Shown here: positions 18,103 through 26,037 of the stretch, piece after piece
Layout: each line of letters starts with the position of its first letter
Numbering within the stretch: position 1 is the first letter of the stretch
DNA from: Flavobacteriaceae bacterium CP2B
GTDB lineage: Bacteria > Bacteroidota > Bacteroidia > Flavobacteriales > Flavobacteriaceae
Length of the DNA: 47,831 nucleotides
Direction: 5' to 3'
Assembly: GCA_001683825.1 (NCBI GenBank)
Contig: LXTR01000011.1
Coordinates: 1 to 47,831, forward strand
The notes under the pieces: model-generated
What the model saw: only the letters and a program-made list of their open reading frames with translations
What the model was told of the DNA's origin: nothing
The model's database searches: none
Translations under genes and position numbers: made by a program

Positions 18103-18573
18103 TCATTTCCAGTTGTGCCCACTGAGTTTCAGGGCCGCGACGACAATATCCTTTCGGCTGATCTGGCCAACCAGAAGACCGTCCTTCATCACCGGCAGTC
18201 GCCTGCGGTTGTTCTTGTGGAACAGGGCAGCCGCATCAAAAATACTGATATCGTGCGGGATGGTCTCTACATTCTCCGTCATAAAACGCTCCACACTCTT
18301 GTCCAGGATGGGCTGGTTAAAATAGCGGCTCTCGGAGATCTGTTTCATGCAATCAGCTTCAGATACAATCCCTACCAGGAAGCCATTGTCGTCCAGCACG
18401 GGGCCACCAGAAATATGATGCTTGGCAAACAATTCCATGACCTCCAGGATGGACTGGTCCGGACGGAAGGTCACTAGTTTTTTGCTCATATAATCTTCCA
18501 CCAGGATAGGCGCATTGTACTCTTTTTTGGTGGTTTCCTTAGCCCTGCGGCCCTGAAAGCTTTTGATTCCCAT
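18103..18573 (-). CDS. CBS-domain pair protein
   Basis: The 156-residue protein consists almost entirely of two CBS motifs: VEDYMSKKLVTFRPDQSILE ... GIVSEADCM, and FMTENVETIPHDISIFDAA ... GQISRKDIV. Such stand-alone CBS pairs bind adenine nucleotides and act as energy sensors. The N-terminal 20 residues are basic. On the minus strand TATATTTC near 18600 resembles a -7 box. It is divergently transcribed from the M28 peptidase. Confidence 0.92.
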   Translation of the reverse strand: MGIKSFQGRRAKETTKKEYNAPILVEDYMSKKLVTFRPDQSILEVMELFAKHHISGGPVLDDNGFLVGIVSEADCMKQISESRYFNQPILDKSVERFMTENVETIPHDISIFDAAALFHKNNRRRLPVMKDGLLVGQISRKDIVVAALKLSGHNWK

Positions 18574-18693
18574 ACCGTCGATTTTAATGAGGTTAACCTG
18601 AAATATAGTGTTTTTGTGTGAATCTTTTAAAATAAGTCGACAAAAGGTTGCAGATTATCAAATTTTTATACTTTTAGGCGACATTCACATGCT

Positions 18694-20976
18694 ATGAAAA
18701 AATATGCCCCGGTCATCAGCATCTTCCTGATCCTGATGGCCGTTTATACGTCGATTACCTTCACCTGGCCCCAGGACCCCGGGGTCGTACAGGAAACGTA
18801 TGGCTTTTGCACAGAACGGGCCATGGAGCACGTAAAACAGGTTTCGGAATACCCGCACGCGGTGGGGTTTCCCGCCCACCGACAGGTGCGCGACTACCTT
18901 TTACAACAGCTTAAACAACTTGGACTGGACCCCCAAATCCAGGAAGGGCATACCGCGGGCGACTGGGCCAATTTTAGCAGGGCGGTGAACGTGATGGCCC
19001 GTATCCAGGGTTCCGGGGATGGCAAGGCCCTGGTACTGATGACACATTACGACAGCAACCCCCATTCATCCCCGGGGGCCAGTGATGCCGGCAGCGGGCT
19101 GGGCACCATCCTGGAAGGCCTCCGGGCCTTCCTCGGGAAGGATTTGCAACCCAAAAACGACATTATTGTATTGTTTACCGATGCTGAAGAACTGGGGTTG
19201 AACGGTGCCGACCTCTTTGTCAACCAGCATCCCTGGGCCGATGATGTGGGCCTGGTGCTCAATTTTGAGGCCAGGGGCAGCAAGGGCCCCTCCTATATGC
19301 TGATCGAAACCAACCGGGGAAACAGCCAATTGGTAAAGGAATTCCTGGAGGCCGGCCCAAAATACCCCGTAGCCAGCTCCCTGGCCTACAGCATCTACAA
19401 GATGCTTCCCAACGATACCGACCTTACCGTATTTCGGGAAGACCGGGATATTCAAGGATTGAATTTCGCGTTTATTGACGATCATTACGATTACCACACC
19501 GCCCTGGACCGCCATGACCGACTGGACGCCAATACCCTGGCCCACCAGGGTAGTTATTTGATGCCTTTGTTGCTGCACTTCAGCCAGGCCGACCTGGGCC
19601 AGCTCGAAAGCCTGCAGGATACGGTATATTTCAATGTGCCCTTTTTTAAATTGCTGTCCTATCCCTACGGCTGGATCCGCCCCATGCTTATTTTGGCCAG
19701 CCTGTTATTCCTGGTGCTGCTGGGCTATGGATTCCGCAAGAAGGCACTGCAATGGAAAGCTATAGGGAAAGGTTTGCTCGTGGCTTTGCTGGTGCTGGCA
19801 GCCAACGGGGCAGTGGGCTATGTCGCCTGGCCGCTCCTGCTCAAAGCCTATCCCCGGTACGGGGAAATGCTGAGTGGCTTCCCTTATAACGGGCATACCT
19901 ATATCGCCGCCTTTGCCTTCCTTTCACTGGCCATTGGCTTTTGGGGCTACCGCCGGGTACAAAAAGAACATTTGGCAAGCCTGCTGGTGGCCCCCCTGCT
20001 ACTATGGCTTGGCATTTGCTGGCTCCTGGCTACCTACCTCCCGGGCGCCAGTTTTTTTATCCTTCCGGTATTCGCCATGCTGGCGGCCCTGCTGGTCATC
20101 TTAAACCAGGAGGAACCCAATCTTTACGTACTGGTCGCGCTTAGCGTACCCGCACTCTGGATATTTGCCCCCATGGTACAGATGTTCCCCGTGGCCCTGG
20201 GGTTAAAAATGCTGATCAGCTGTACCTTGCTCACCACCCTGACCTTCCTGCTCCTCCTGCCGGTCTTCGGGAACTTCTATCCCCGCTGGCGACTGGGCGG
20301 ATTGTGCTTTCTCCTTTTTGCCGGCTTTATGCTGGGCGCCCACTTCCAATCGGGCTTCACCGATGAGAACCCCCGCCCGAGCAGCCTGCTCTACGTGTTG
20401 GATGCCGACAAGCGGGAAGCGCAATGGATGACCTATGACCGACAACTCTCTGAATGGACTTCGCAGTTTATCGACCGGGAGGGACAGGCAGACCAGGCCC
20501 TGGGCGAAAATACCCTCAGCAGCAAATACGGCACCGGTTTCGCCTTTTCGGCCAGGGCACCCCTAAAGGCTATTGATGCCCCACAGGTGGTTACCCTAAA
20601 GGATACTTTGGTGGGTACGATGCGCCAACTAAAGATCCGTGTTATACCTCAAAGGGCGGTCAACCGCCTGGAAATTTACACCAACGACACCCCTATTGCC
20701 AGGGCGTCTATCAATGGGGTTCCCCTATCGTCCTTTTACCTGAAAGAACGGACCGGGGCCAGGCTGGTCACCCACTATATCAGCAACAATATACCTACAG
20801 AACTGGAGCTGACCCTGCCTGCGGGCATGCCCCTGGAAATCGAATTGTATGAGGCCTCCAACGACCTGTTGCAACACCCGTTGTTCTCGGTGCCCGAAAG
20901 GCCCGCGGACCAAATCCCGAAACCCTTTGTATTAAATGACGCCATCCTGGTAAAAAAATTGATTCGCTTTGATTAA
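18694..20976 (+). CDS. M28-family zinc peptidase with multi-pass membrane domain
   Basis: The 760-residue protein begins with one membrane segment and then an M28 aminopeptidase domain. Zinc ligands and catalytic residues are visible: H in MTHYDSN, D in SDAGSG, EE in TDAEELG, D/E in NFEARGS and H in YHTALD. From about residue 320 a block of some eight or nine hydrophobic helices follows, then a soluble C-terminal beta-rich domain. The layout matches Bacteroidota M28 proteins that resemble ER metallopeptidase 1. The next gene overlaps its end by 8 nt, so translation is probably coupled. Confidence 0.9.
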   Translation: MKKYAPVISIFLILMAVYTSITFTWPQDPGVVQETYGFCTERAMEHVKQVSEYPHAVGFPAHRQVRDYLLQQLKQLGLDPQIQEGHTAGDWANFSRAVNVMARIQGSGDGKALVLMTHYDSNPHSSPGASDAGSGLGTILEGLRAFLGKDLQPKNDIIVLFTDAEELGLNGADLFVNQHPWADDVGLVLNFEARGSKGPSYMLIETNRGNSQLVKEFLEAGPKYPVASSLAYSIYKMLPNDTDLTVFREDRDIQGLNFAFIDDHYDYHTALDRHDRLDANTLAHQGSYLMPLLLHFSQADLGQLESLQDTVYFNVPFFKLLSYPYGWIRPMLILASLLFLVLLGYGFRKKALQWKAIGKGLLVALLVLAANGAVGYVAWPLLLKAYPRYGEMLSGFPYNGHTYIAAFAFLSLAIGFWGYRRVQKEHLASLLVAPLLLWLGICWLLATYLPGASFFILPVFAMLAALLVILNQEEPNLYVLVALSVPALWIFAPMVQMFPVALGLKMLISCTLLTTLTFLLLLPVFGNFYPRWRLGGLCFLLFAGFMLGAHFQSGFTDENPRPSSLLYVLDADKREAQWMTYDRQLSEWTSQFIDREGQADQALGENTLSSKYGTGFAFSARAPLKAIDAPQVVTLKDTLVGTMRQLKIRVIPQRAVNRLEIYTNDTPIARASINGVPLSSFYLKERTGARLVTHYISNNIPTELELTLPAGMPLEIELYEASNDLLQHPLFSVPERPADQIPKPFVLNDAILVKKLIRFD

Positions 20977-21778
20977 GACGATTGCCATATTGGGTTGTGG
21001 ATGGCTGGGATTCCCCCTGGCCAAGGCCTTGCTGGAGGCAGGTTACGTGGTGTACGGCAGTACTACCTCGGAAGAAAAACTCGGACAGCTGTCCCAGTCA
21101 GGCATAAAAGCCTTTAGGATCCTACTGGGGGAAACCGGGATAGCAGGGCCCATGGAGGACTTTTTGGAGGGAGCCCAGCTGCTGGTTATCAATGTCCCTC
21201 CAGGACTACGAGGCGGGGGGGGCGAGGATTATGTGCGAAAAATGGCAGCGGTGCATAAAGCATTGACATCTTCAACGGTAAGTAGGGTCCTTTTTGTCAG
21301 CAGTACTTCGGTGTATGGGGATAGCGCGGGAACGGTTACTGAGGCCACCCTCCCGGCCCCGGTAACCGCATCCGGCAGGCAGGTCCTGGAAGCCGAAAAG
21401 TGCTTCCGTGATGATCCCGACTTGCAGACGATTGTGGTGCGGTTTGGCGGGCTGATCGGGCCTGGCCGCCACCCCGTGACCCACCTTGCGGGGAAGAAAG
21501 GCCTGCGCAACGGCAACGCCCCGGTCAACCTCATCCATTTGGATGACTGTATACACCTCGTTAAAACAGTGATAGAAGGGGGGCACTGGGGCCAGGTTTT
21601 CAATGGGGTATTCCCGGCCCACCCGGCTAAATGCGAATATTACCCCCGGGAAGCCCTGAAACGCAACCTGCCGCCACCCCATTATGAACCCTCCCGGGGC
21701 CCCTCAAACAGTAAAATAGTAATTAGTAAGAATTTTCTTACTAATAACTACTCCTTTTTCACATCTATTTCCTCATAG
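20969..21778 (+). CDS. NAD(P)-dependent epimerase/SDR (YeeZ-like)
   Basis: The 269-residue protein starts at TTG 20969, inside the end of the M28 gene. The nucleotide-binding motif is ILGCGWLGFPLA, and VSSTSVYGD holds the SDR Ser and Tyr region. The compact size and the absence of an intact YxxxK pair fit the YeeZ-like extended SDR branch, for which no reaction is established. The last part of the coding sequence contains an 11-bp perfect inverted repeat (21722-21745). Confidence 0.82.
   Translation: MIKTIAILGCGWLGFPLAKALLEAGYVVYGSTTSEEKLGQLSQSGIKAFRILLGETGIAGPMEDFLEGAQLLVINVPPGLRGGGGEDYVRKMAAVHKALTSSTVSRVLFVSSTSVYGDSAGTVTEATLPAPVTASGRQVLEAEKCFRDDPDLQTIVVRFGGLIGPGRHPVTHLAGKKGLRNGNAPVNLIHLDDCIHLVKTVIEGGHWGQVFNGVFPAHPAKCEYYPREALKRNLPPPHYEPSRGPSNSKIVISKNFLTNNYSFFTSISS
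21722..21745. repeat. 11-bp inverted repeat inside the SDR coding 3' end
   Basis: ATTAGTAAGAA (21722-21732) and TTCTTACTAAT (21735-21745) are perfectly complementary with a TT centre. The sequence is AT-rich and lies in codons for the last twenty residues. It could be a transcript hairpin, a protein-binding site for the downstream gene, or chance. Confidence 0.6.
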
Positions 21779-21901
21779 TTCACCACGTCCCTGCCCTGTT
21801 TCACAACAAAAAAATCGACCAAAGGTTAATTTACTTCGTTGTTATTCAACTATTTTGTCAATTTGAAGTATCTTAAATAGAAACATAAATCCCAGAATGA
21901 C

Positions 21902-22276
21902 ATGGAAAATTCAAATTTGAAAGGGAGGATTTTAAAAGAATTGCAAAATCATATCTCCCGGAGTTGCACTAAGGGACCAGCGTCAGAAGCGTATCGTCAG
22001 TTACACGAACTCATCCTTAAGAAGCATTACAAGGCGGCCGAAGTAGCCATTGACTACCATCGCAACCGGGTTACCATGGAGGTGCTTATGGACGACACGT
22101 TGTACGAGCCCGGAAAAGTGAACCTGAACCTCCCAACACTAAGGGTGAGCCTCTTTTATAAAAACCTATGCGGGTTTCTGCAGTCCTGCCTGGAGACAGA
22201 CCCCCGCAGCCTGACCTTTTATGCCTGGCTATTGCGTTCTCACGGCCAAAAAGAGAGCCCACCGGTCTTGGTTTAA
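21902..22276 (+). CDS. Conserved-looking hypothetical protein (124 aa)
   Basis: I do not recognise the family. The protein is cytosolic in appearance, with a helical N-terminal half rich in charged residues (GRILKELQNHISRSC ... RQLHELILKKHYKAAE). No signal peptide or membrane segment is visible. It has its own 123-bp upstream gap and ends just before a strong terminator, so it is probably a separate transcription unit. Confidence 0.6.
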   Translation: MENSNLKGRILKELQNHISRSCTKGPASEAYRQLHELILKKHYKAAEVAIDYHRNRVTMEVLMDDTLYEPGKVNLNLPTLRVSLFYKNLCGFLQSCLETDPRSLTFYAWLLRSHGQKESPPVLV

Positions 22277-22302
22277 AGGGATAGTGGAACATAAGTATTA
22301 AC

Positions 22303-22329
22303 AAAAGGATGCCTCCTGGCATCCTTTTT
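22303..22329 (+). terminator. Intrinsic terminator
   Basis: GGATGCC and GGCATCC form a perfect stem around TCCT, extended by AAAA upstream and TTTTT downstream. It terminates the 124-residue hypothetical gene, whose stop is 27 nt upstream. Confidence 0.9.
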
Positions 22330-22365
22330 GCGTGTAAAGCATTGATTTATACTTTTCTTTAACGC

Positions 22366-22392
22366 TTGACCCAAAAAAAAATACTAGTTTTG
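22366..22392 (+). promoter_or_regulatory. Bacteroidota-type promoter for the TPR protein
   Basis: TTGAC (22366-22370) followed by TAGTTTTG (22385-22392) fits a -33 TTG / -7 TAnnTTTG arrangement with 16 nt between TTG and the -7 box. The gene's ATG follows at 22415. Confidence 0.6.
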
Positions 22393-22414
22393 GCGCACCA
22401 AAATTTAACGAACC

Positions 22415-23116
22415 ATGAAAAGGATCTTAGTACTTATCCTGCTACTTTCAGGAATGGGGGCCCAGGCCCAATCCAGTTCCGATCTGCAAAAGCACTTTGA
22501 GGCTTTCTACCGGGAAATGCGCCAACAGGGCGATGTGCAAGGTGTCATCAACGCCCTTACCCACCTGAATGTCATCGCCCCCAATAAAGAGCGCCGCGAC
22601 ACCCTTGCTTATATTTACGCCAACAACAATGAGCACCTGCAGGCCCTCAATACCATTGGCATAGAAAAAGACACGGCCGGTTCAGACCTGGCGGTACAGG
22701 TAAAAGCCATCTCGCTACAGGCCCTGAACCAACCCAAAAGGGCCCTGGAGCAATACGAAATCCTCTACAAGCGGGAAAAAAACCCATATCTGGCCTATGA
22801 AATGGCAGACCTCAAGATACAGACGGGCGACAACGCCGCGGCCTTGGAATTCATCAATTTTGGGGTAGAAAATTCCAGGGAGGAGATGAAGTACGCTTTC
22901 TATGAAAGACAACAACCGTATGAAGTACCGCTAAAAGCTGCTTTCCTGCATTTAAAAGGGCTGGCCCAGTACAATGTAGACAAGGCGAATATAGACCTGG
23001 CCATTGCCACCATAGATGAGGCTTTAAAGCTTGACCCGAATTTCAACCTCGCCAGCCTGAGTAAGCAGGCCCTGGAGTCCCGTAAGGAGAAACCCGATTC
23101 CTCGGAAAACAAATAA
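22415..23116 (+). CDS. Secreted tetratricopeptide-like protein
   Basis: The 233-residue protein has a signal peptide (MKRILVLILLLSGMGAQAQ). The mature part is a run of helix pairs of TPR character, for example ALNQPKRALEQYEILYKREK and IDLAIATIDEALKLDPNFNLA. It probably acts as a periplasmic scaffold; partner proteins are unknown. Flanking terminators on both sides show that it is monocistronic. Confidence 0.8.
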   Translation: MKRILVLILLLSGMGAQAQSSSDLQKHFEAFYREMRQQGDVQGVINALTHLNVIAPNKERRDTLAYIYANNNEHLQALNTIGIEKDTAGSDLAVQVKAISLQALNQPKRALEQYEILYKREKNPYLAYEMADLKIQTGDNAAALEFINFGVENSREEMKYAFYERQQPYEVPLKAAFLHLKGLAQYNVDKANIDLAIATIDEALKLDPNFNLASLSKQALESRKEKPDSSENK

Positions 23117-23167
23117 GCAGGCGGTTGCAATAGCCGGCACCAAAATCAAACCAAGGCATCACAATCC

Positions 23168-23194
23168 AAACAGCCCCTATTATCGGGGCTGTTT
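23168..23194. terminator. Bidirectional terminator holding a stop codon in its loop
   Basis: AAACAGCCCC (23168-23177) and GGGGCTGTTT (23185-23194) form a perfect 10-bp stem with a 7-nt loop. It lies between convergent genes. The TAA of the minus-strand gene (complement of 23180-23182) is within the loop, so that gene's last codons form one stem arm. Confidence 0.88.
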
Positions 23195-23680
23195 CAGTTT
23201 CAGAAGCAACAGGCTGTCGCTTTCCTTTTTTAGGTCTAAAAGCGCGTCCACATCCTTGTTGGGCACAGCGATAGACAGGACGTAGTGGGCAATTTTCCAC
23301 CCTCCGGGGTTCTTTTGCATGACCCCCGAACCGCGGCACAACCCCATGCGCGTATCCAGCAATTCATCAAACCAGGCCAGGTCTTCCCGTTCATTGAGGT
23401 AGACATGCCGCTCTACCGAATGAAAGCTCCACGCCTTGCCCTGCTCGAAATAGGGTTTTGAAAAATCCCGGAATGCTTGCCCCAACCAGTATTCCGTGGC
23501 ATCTGTGCCAATAAATACCGCATCCTTTGTCATCTTCCCAACATACCCCTCAAAATCAGCCCTGGCCGCGGCCAGGTGCCATTCGTCAAGCAGGGCCCCC
23601 AGTTCGCGTTCCGTCTGGCCCCGGGTTAAGCATAGGCCGAACAAAAATACAGCCATGGTGGTGCTTAGCAATTTATTCAT
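23180..23680 (-). CDS. Secreted SnoaL/NTF2-like protein
   Basis: The start at 23680 (MNKLLSTTMAVFLFGLCLTRGQ) gives a signal peptide and a 166-residue product. The mature part has the cone-shaped NTF2-like pattern: LDEWHLAAARADFEGYVGKM, VFIGTDATEYW, AWFDELLDTRMG and GGWKIAHYVLSIAVPN. Such domains bind small ligands or act as enzymes; the role here is unknown. Its start overlaps the end of the upstream lipoprotein gene by 8 nt, suggesting coupled translation. Confidence 0.85.
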   Translation of the reverse strand: MNKLLSTTMAVFLFGLCLTRGQTERELGALLDEWHLAAARADFEGYVGKMTKDAVFIGTDATEYWLGQAFRDFSKPYFEQGKAWSFHSVERHVYLNEREDLAWFDELLDTRMGLCRGSGVMQKNPGGWKIAHYVLSIAVPNKDVDALLDLKKESDSLLLLKLKQPR

Positions 23681-24167
23681 CGGATAGTAGTAAAGTGTCA
23701 AGCTGGCTATTGACCAAAACATTGAATTGTTCACATAGGGCGTTGTAGGCTTGGAGCATTTCAACGCAGGCTTCCTGGGGTTCTGTCCGGTAAATAAGGC
23801 TGGCTTTGGCCTTCAACAAATATGTTTTAAACACTTTTTGCCTGCTAAATACCTGGGGTTGGTCAAATAACCTGGGGTATTGCGCCTCGGCCAGGGCCTT
23901 CTCCTTCTCTTGCAACTCGTCCAGGAGCAACCTTAGTTCCTCCCCGTTTTCCACCCTGTAAAGCCCGTCCATGCTGTTTTCAAGTTCCAGGAATGCCGGC
24001 CACCCGCTTACGATCTGACGGGCCCCGGTATTGATAAGGGCCTTCCTGGGGAGCTCTCCGGTTTCCAATGCTGAATCCTGGGAGACGGAAACCTGCACTT
24101 GCCCACCGCTGTCCCGGCAGCCCAGCAAAAGCGCAAAGCACATCGCAAAGAAGCACATTTTAATCAT
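23673..24167 (-). CDS. Putative lipoprotein, helical
   Basis: The start at 24167 gives a lipoprotein signal (MIKMCFFAMCFALLLGC). The rest of the 164-residue product is charged and mainly helical (EELRLLLDELQEKEKALAEAQ ... VEMLQAYNALCEQFNVL). No domain is recognised. It overlaps the NTF2-like gene at its 3' end by 8 nt and is divergent from threonine dehydrogenase. Confidence 0.7.
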   Translation of the reverse strand: MIKMCFFAMCFALLLGCRDSGGQVQVSVSQDSALETGELPRKALINTGARQIVSGWPAFLELENSMDGLYRVENGEELRLLLDELQEKEKALAEAQYPRLFDQPQVFSRQKVFKTYLLKAKASLIYRTEPQEACVEMLQAYNALCEQFNVLVNSQLDTLLLSDE

Positions 24168-24196
24168 GGGACGAATGTACAAATTTTAATAAAGGC

Positions 24197-24204
24197 TATC
24201 TTTG
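24197..24204 (+). promoter_or_regulatory. -7 promoter box for threonine dehydrogenase
   Basis: TATCTTTG matches TAnnTTTG exactly and lies 27 nt before the chosen ATG. No clear -33 element is seen. Confidence 0.5.
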
Positions 24205-24231
24205 AACCGCAATCAAAATAGGAACTACTAC

Positions 24232-25173
24232 ATGGGCCATACAATTCTCATACTGGGAGCCTGCGGGCAGATTGGAACAGAACTCACCCTGGTATTGCGG
24301 GAGCGCTATGGTAGCGATAGTGTGGTTGCCAGTGATATACGTGAAGGCAGCGATGCATTAATGGCCTCGGGGCCTTTCGAGATGGTGGACGCCACCAATT
24401 ATTCGGCCCTGGAGGATGTGGTCATGCACTACGAAATTGAGGAGGTATACCTCATGGCGGCCATGCTGAGTGCGACCGCCGAAAAATTCCCCATGCGGGC
24501 GTGGAACCTTAATATGAATTCACTCTTCAACGTACTCAACCTGGCCAGGGAAAAGAAGATAGGCAAAGTCTTTTGGCCTTCCAGCATAGCGGTTTTCGGT
24601 ACTACCACGCCTCGGGAAAACACTCCCCAAAACACCATTCAAGAGCCCAGCACGGTCTACGGCATAAGCAAACAGGCCGGTGAGCGATGGTGCGAATATT
24701 ATTGCCATAAATTCGGGGTAGATGTGCGCAGCCTGCGTTTTCCCGGATTGATCAGCTGGAAAACCTTGCCCGGCGGGGGCACTACGGATTACGCAGTGGA
24801 TATTTACCGTAAGGCCCTTTCACAAGGCTCCTATACCTGCTTCCTTTCGGCCAATACCCGCCTGCCCATGATGTTTATGGACGATGCCATCCGGGCCACC
24901 ATTGAACTGATGAACAGTGATGCGGAGGCCATCAGCGTACGTTCCTCCTATAACCTGGCGGCCATGAGTTTCAGCCCGGCACAGATCGCTAGTAGTATCC
25001 AACGGCATTTGCCCGACTTTAGCATCCGTTACCAACCCGATTTCAGGCAAGAGATCGCCGATTCCTGGCCGATGAGCATAGACGATTCCAGGAGCAGGGC
25101 CGACTGGGGTTGGAAGCCCGAATTCGACCTGGATCGCACCACGGAAGAAATGCTGCGAAGCCTTAAAAATTAA
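24232..25173 (+). CDS. L-threonine 3-dehydrogenase, SDR type
   Basis: The 313-residue protein, from ATG 24232, belongs to the short-chain (extended SDR) threonine dehydrogenases. It oxidises L-threonine to 2-amino-3-ketobutyrate with NAD+. Visible are the nucleotide-binding ILGACGQIGTEL, the catalytic Ser in FWPSSIAVFG and the YGISK (Tyr/Lys) motif. Substrate-binding blocks include RFPGLISWKTLPGGGTTDYA and MMFMDDAIRATIELM. The protein aligns end to end with the family's usual length. It is monocistronic on plus and faces a VOC gene 7 nt downstream on the other strand. Confidence 0.92.
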   Translation: MGHTILILGACGQIGTELTLVLRERYGSDSVVASDIREGSDALMASGPFEMVDATNYSALEDVVMHYEIEEVYLMAAMLSATAEKFPMRAWNLNMNSLFNVLNLAREKKIGKVFWPSSIAVFGTTTPRENTPQNTIQEPSTVYGISKQAGERWCEYYCHKFGVDVRSLRFPGLISWKTLPGGGTTDYAVDIYRKALSQGSYTCFLSANTRLPMMFMDDAIRATIELMNSDAEAISVRSSYNLAAMSFSPAQIASSIQRHLPDFSIRYQPDFRQEIADSWPMSIDDSRSRADWGWKPEFDLDRTTEEMLRSLKN

Positions 25174-25180
25174 GGAGGCA

Positions 25181-25597
25181 TTATTGGGCAAAAATATCCT
25201 TCTCCTTTCGGAAACACTTAAATTCCACCTTGTAGCCATTGGGATCCTGCACAAAGAACGAACGGTGTTCCCCATGCTTGTCTTTAAGGAATATGACCTC
25301 AGAAGTCACGGTATAGCGCGAATTCTGTGAACTTGCATAGAGGGAAATCCACGTATCCTTGTCCACAATGATCCCGAAATGGAAGGAAGGCAGGATGGTA
25401 TCCTCAAACTTGTAGGATTTATAGGAAAAATCAAAGGGACCACACTTGGTGAAGGTAATCTGGTTCCCAAAGAGGTTGACATCCAGCCAATGCGAGGTAT
25501 GCCGCCCGAGCTCCGCCCCAAGCATATCGACATAAAAATCCCTGGTCACGCTAATGCTTTTACACGGGAGGGACAGGTGAAATGGAAGCGTTTTCAT
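25181..25597 (-). CDS. VOC (glyoxalase/dioxygenase fold) protein
   Basis: The start at 25597 (MKTLPFHLSLPCKSISVTRD) gives 138 residues. The fold signature is visible in ISVTRDFYVDMLGAELGR, PSFHFGIIVDKDTW and the C-terminal SFFVQDPNGYKVEFKCF, where the Glu is a typical metal ligand. The precise reaction is unknown. It is the last minus-strand gene after the polyamine operon, separated from it by 129 bp, and its stop faces the threonine dehydrogenase stop. Confidence 0.85.
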   Translation of the reverse strand: MKTLPFHLSLPCKSISVTRDFYVDMLGAELGRHTSHWLDVNLFGNQITFTKCGPFDFSYKSYKFEDTILPSFHFGIIVDKDTWISLYASSQNSRYTVTSEVIFLKDKHGEHRSFFVQDPNGYKVEFKCFRKEKDIFAQ

Positions 25598-25726
25598 CAA
25601 AAAGTACAGATTGAAAGTAATACCAAGTTTATGTCGCCGGTCCATCGTGCGGGGATGAACGGTTGATTCCAGGACTCCCTGGGGCCAAGGCCTTATTCCA
25701 CAAGGGGGATCAAGCAAACGGGAGCC

Positions 25727-26035
25727 TTAATCCTCCTCCCCCGATTCGTCTTCGACGTCAAAGTCCGGGATAGCATCCGGATCATTGTCATCATAATCCT
25801 CGTAATCGTCTTCATCATAGTTGGCCATGGTGATTTCCAGTTTCTGACTGATCTTGACCAAGTATTTAGTATCATCGGTAAGTACCTCCACCGCCTGCAC
25901 CCGTTCCCCCTGGGAATTCTTAAAGCTAATGATATTACGGTCATCATAGCCATCGGGATAACGCTCCACAAGAAGTTTCAAGACCTCCGGGGTTAGTTTT
26001 TTAAAATCTACTATGACTCGTTTCAGGTTATCCAT
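25727..26035 (-). CDS. Small acidic protein of the polyamine operon
   Basis: The 102-residue product has a conserved-looking N-terminal domain (VIVDFKKLTPEVLKLLVERY ... AVEVLTDDTKYLVKIS). It ends in a long Asp/Glu tail. Similar small flavobacterial proteins are sometimes labelled 'DNA primase', but no primase motif is visible and I would not use that name. It starts 2 nt after the deoxyhypusine-synthase-like gene, so the two are almost certainly cotranslated. Confidence 0.7.
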   Translation of the reverse strand: MDNLKRVIVDFKKLTPEVLKLLVERYPDGYDDRNIISFKNSQGERVQAVEVLTDDTKYLVKISQKLEITMANYDEDDYEDYDDNDPDAIPDFDVEDESGEED

Positions 26036-26037
26036 AA

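Noticed and set aside
25727-26035. DNA primase annotation for the acidic protein
   Set aside because: The protein is 102 residues with no zinc finger, Toprim or catalytic motif; that name circulates for small homologues but is not supported by the sequence.
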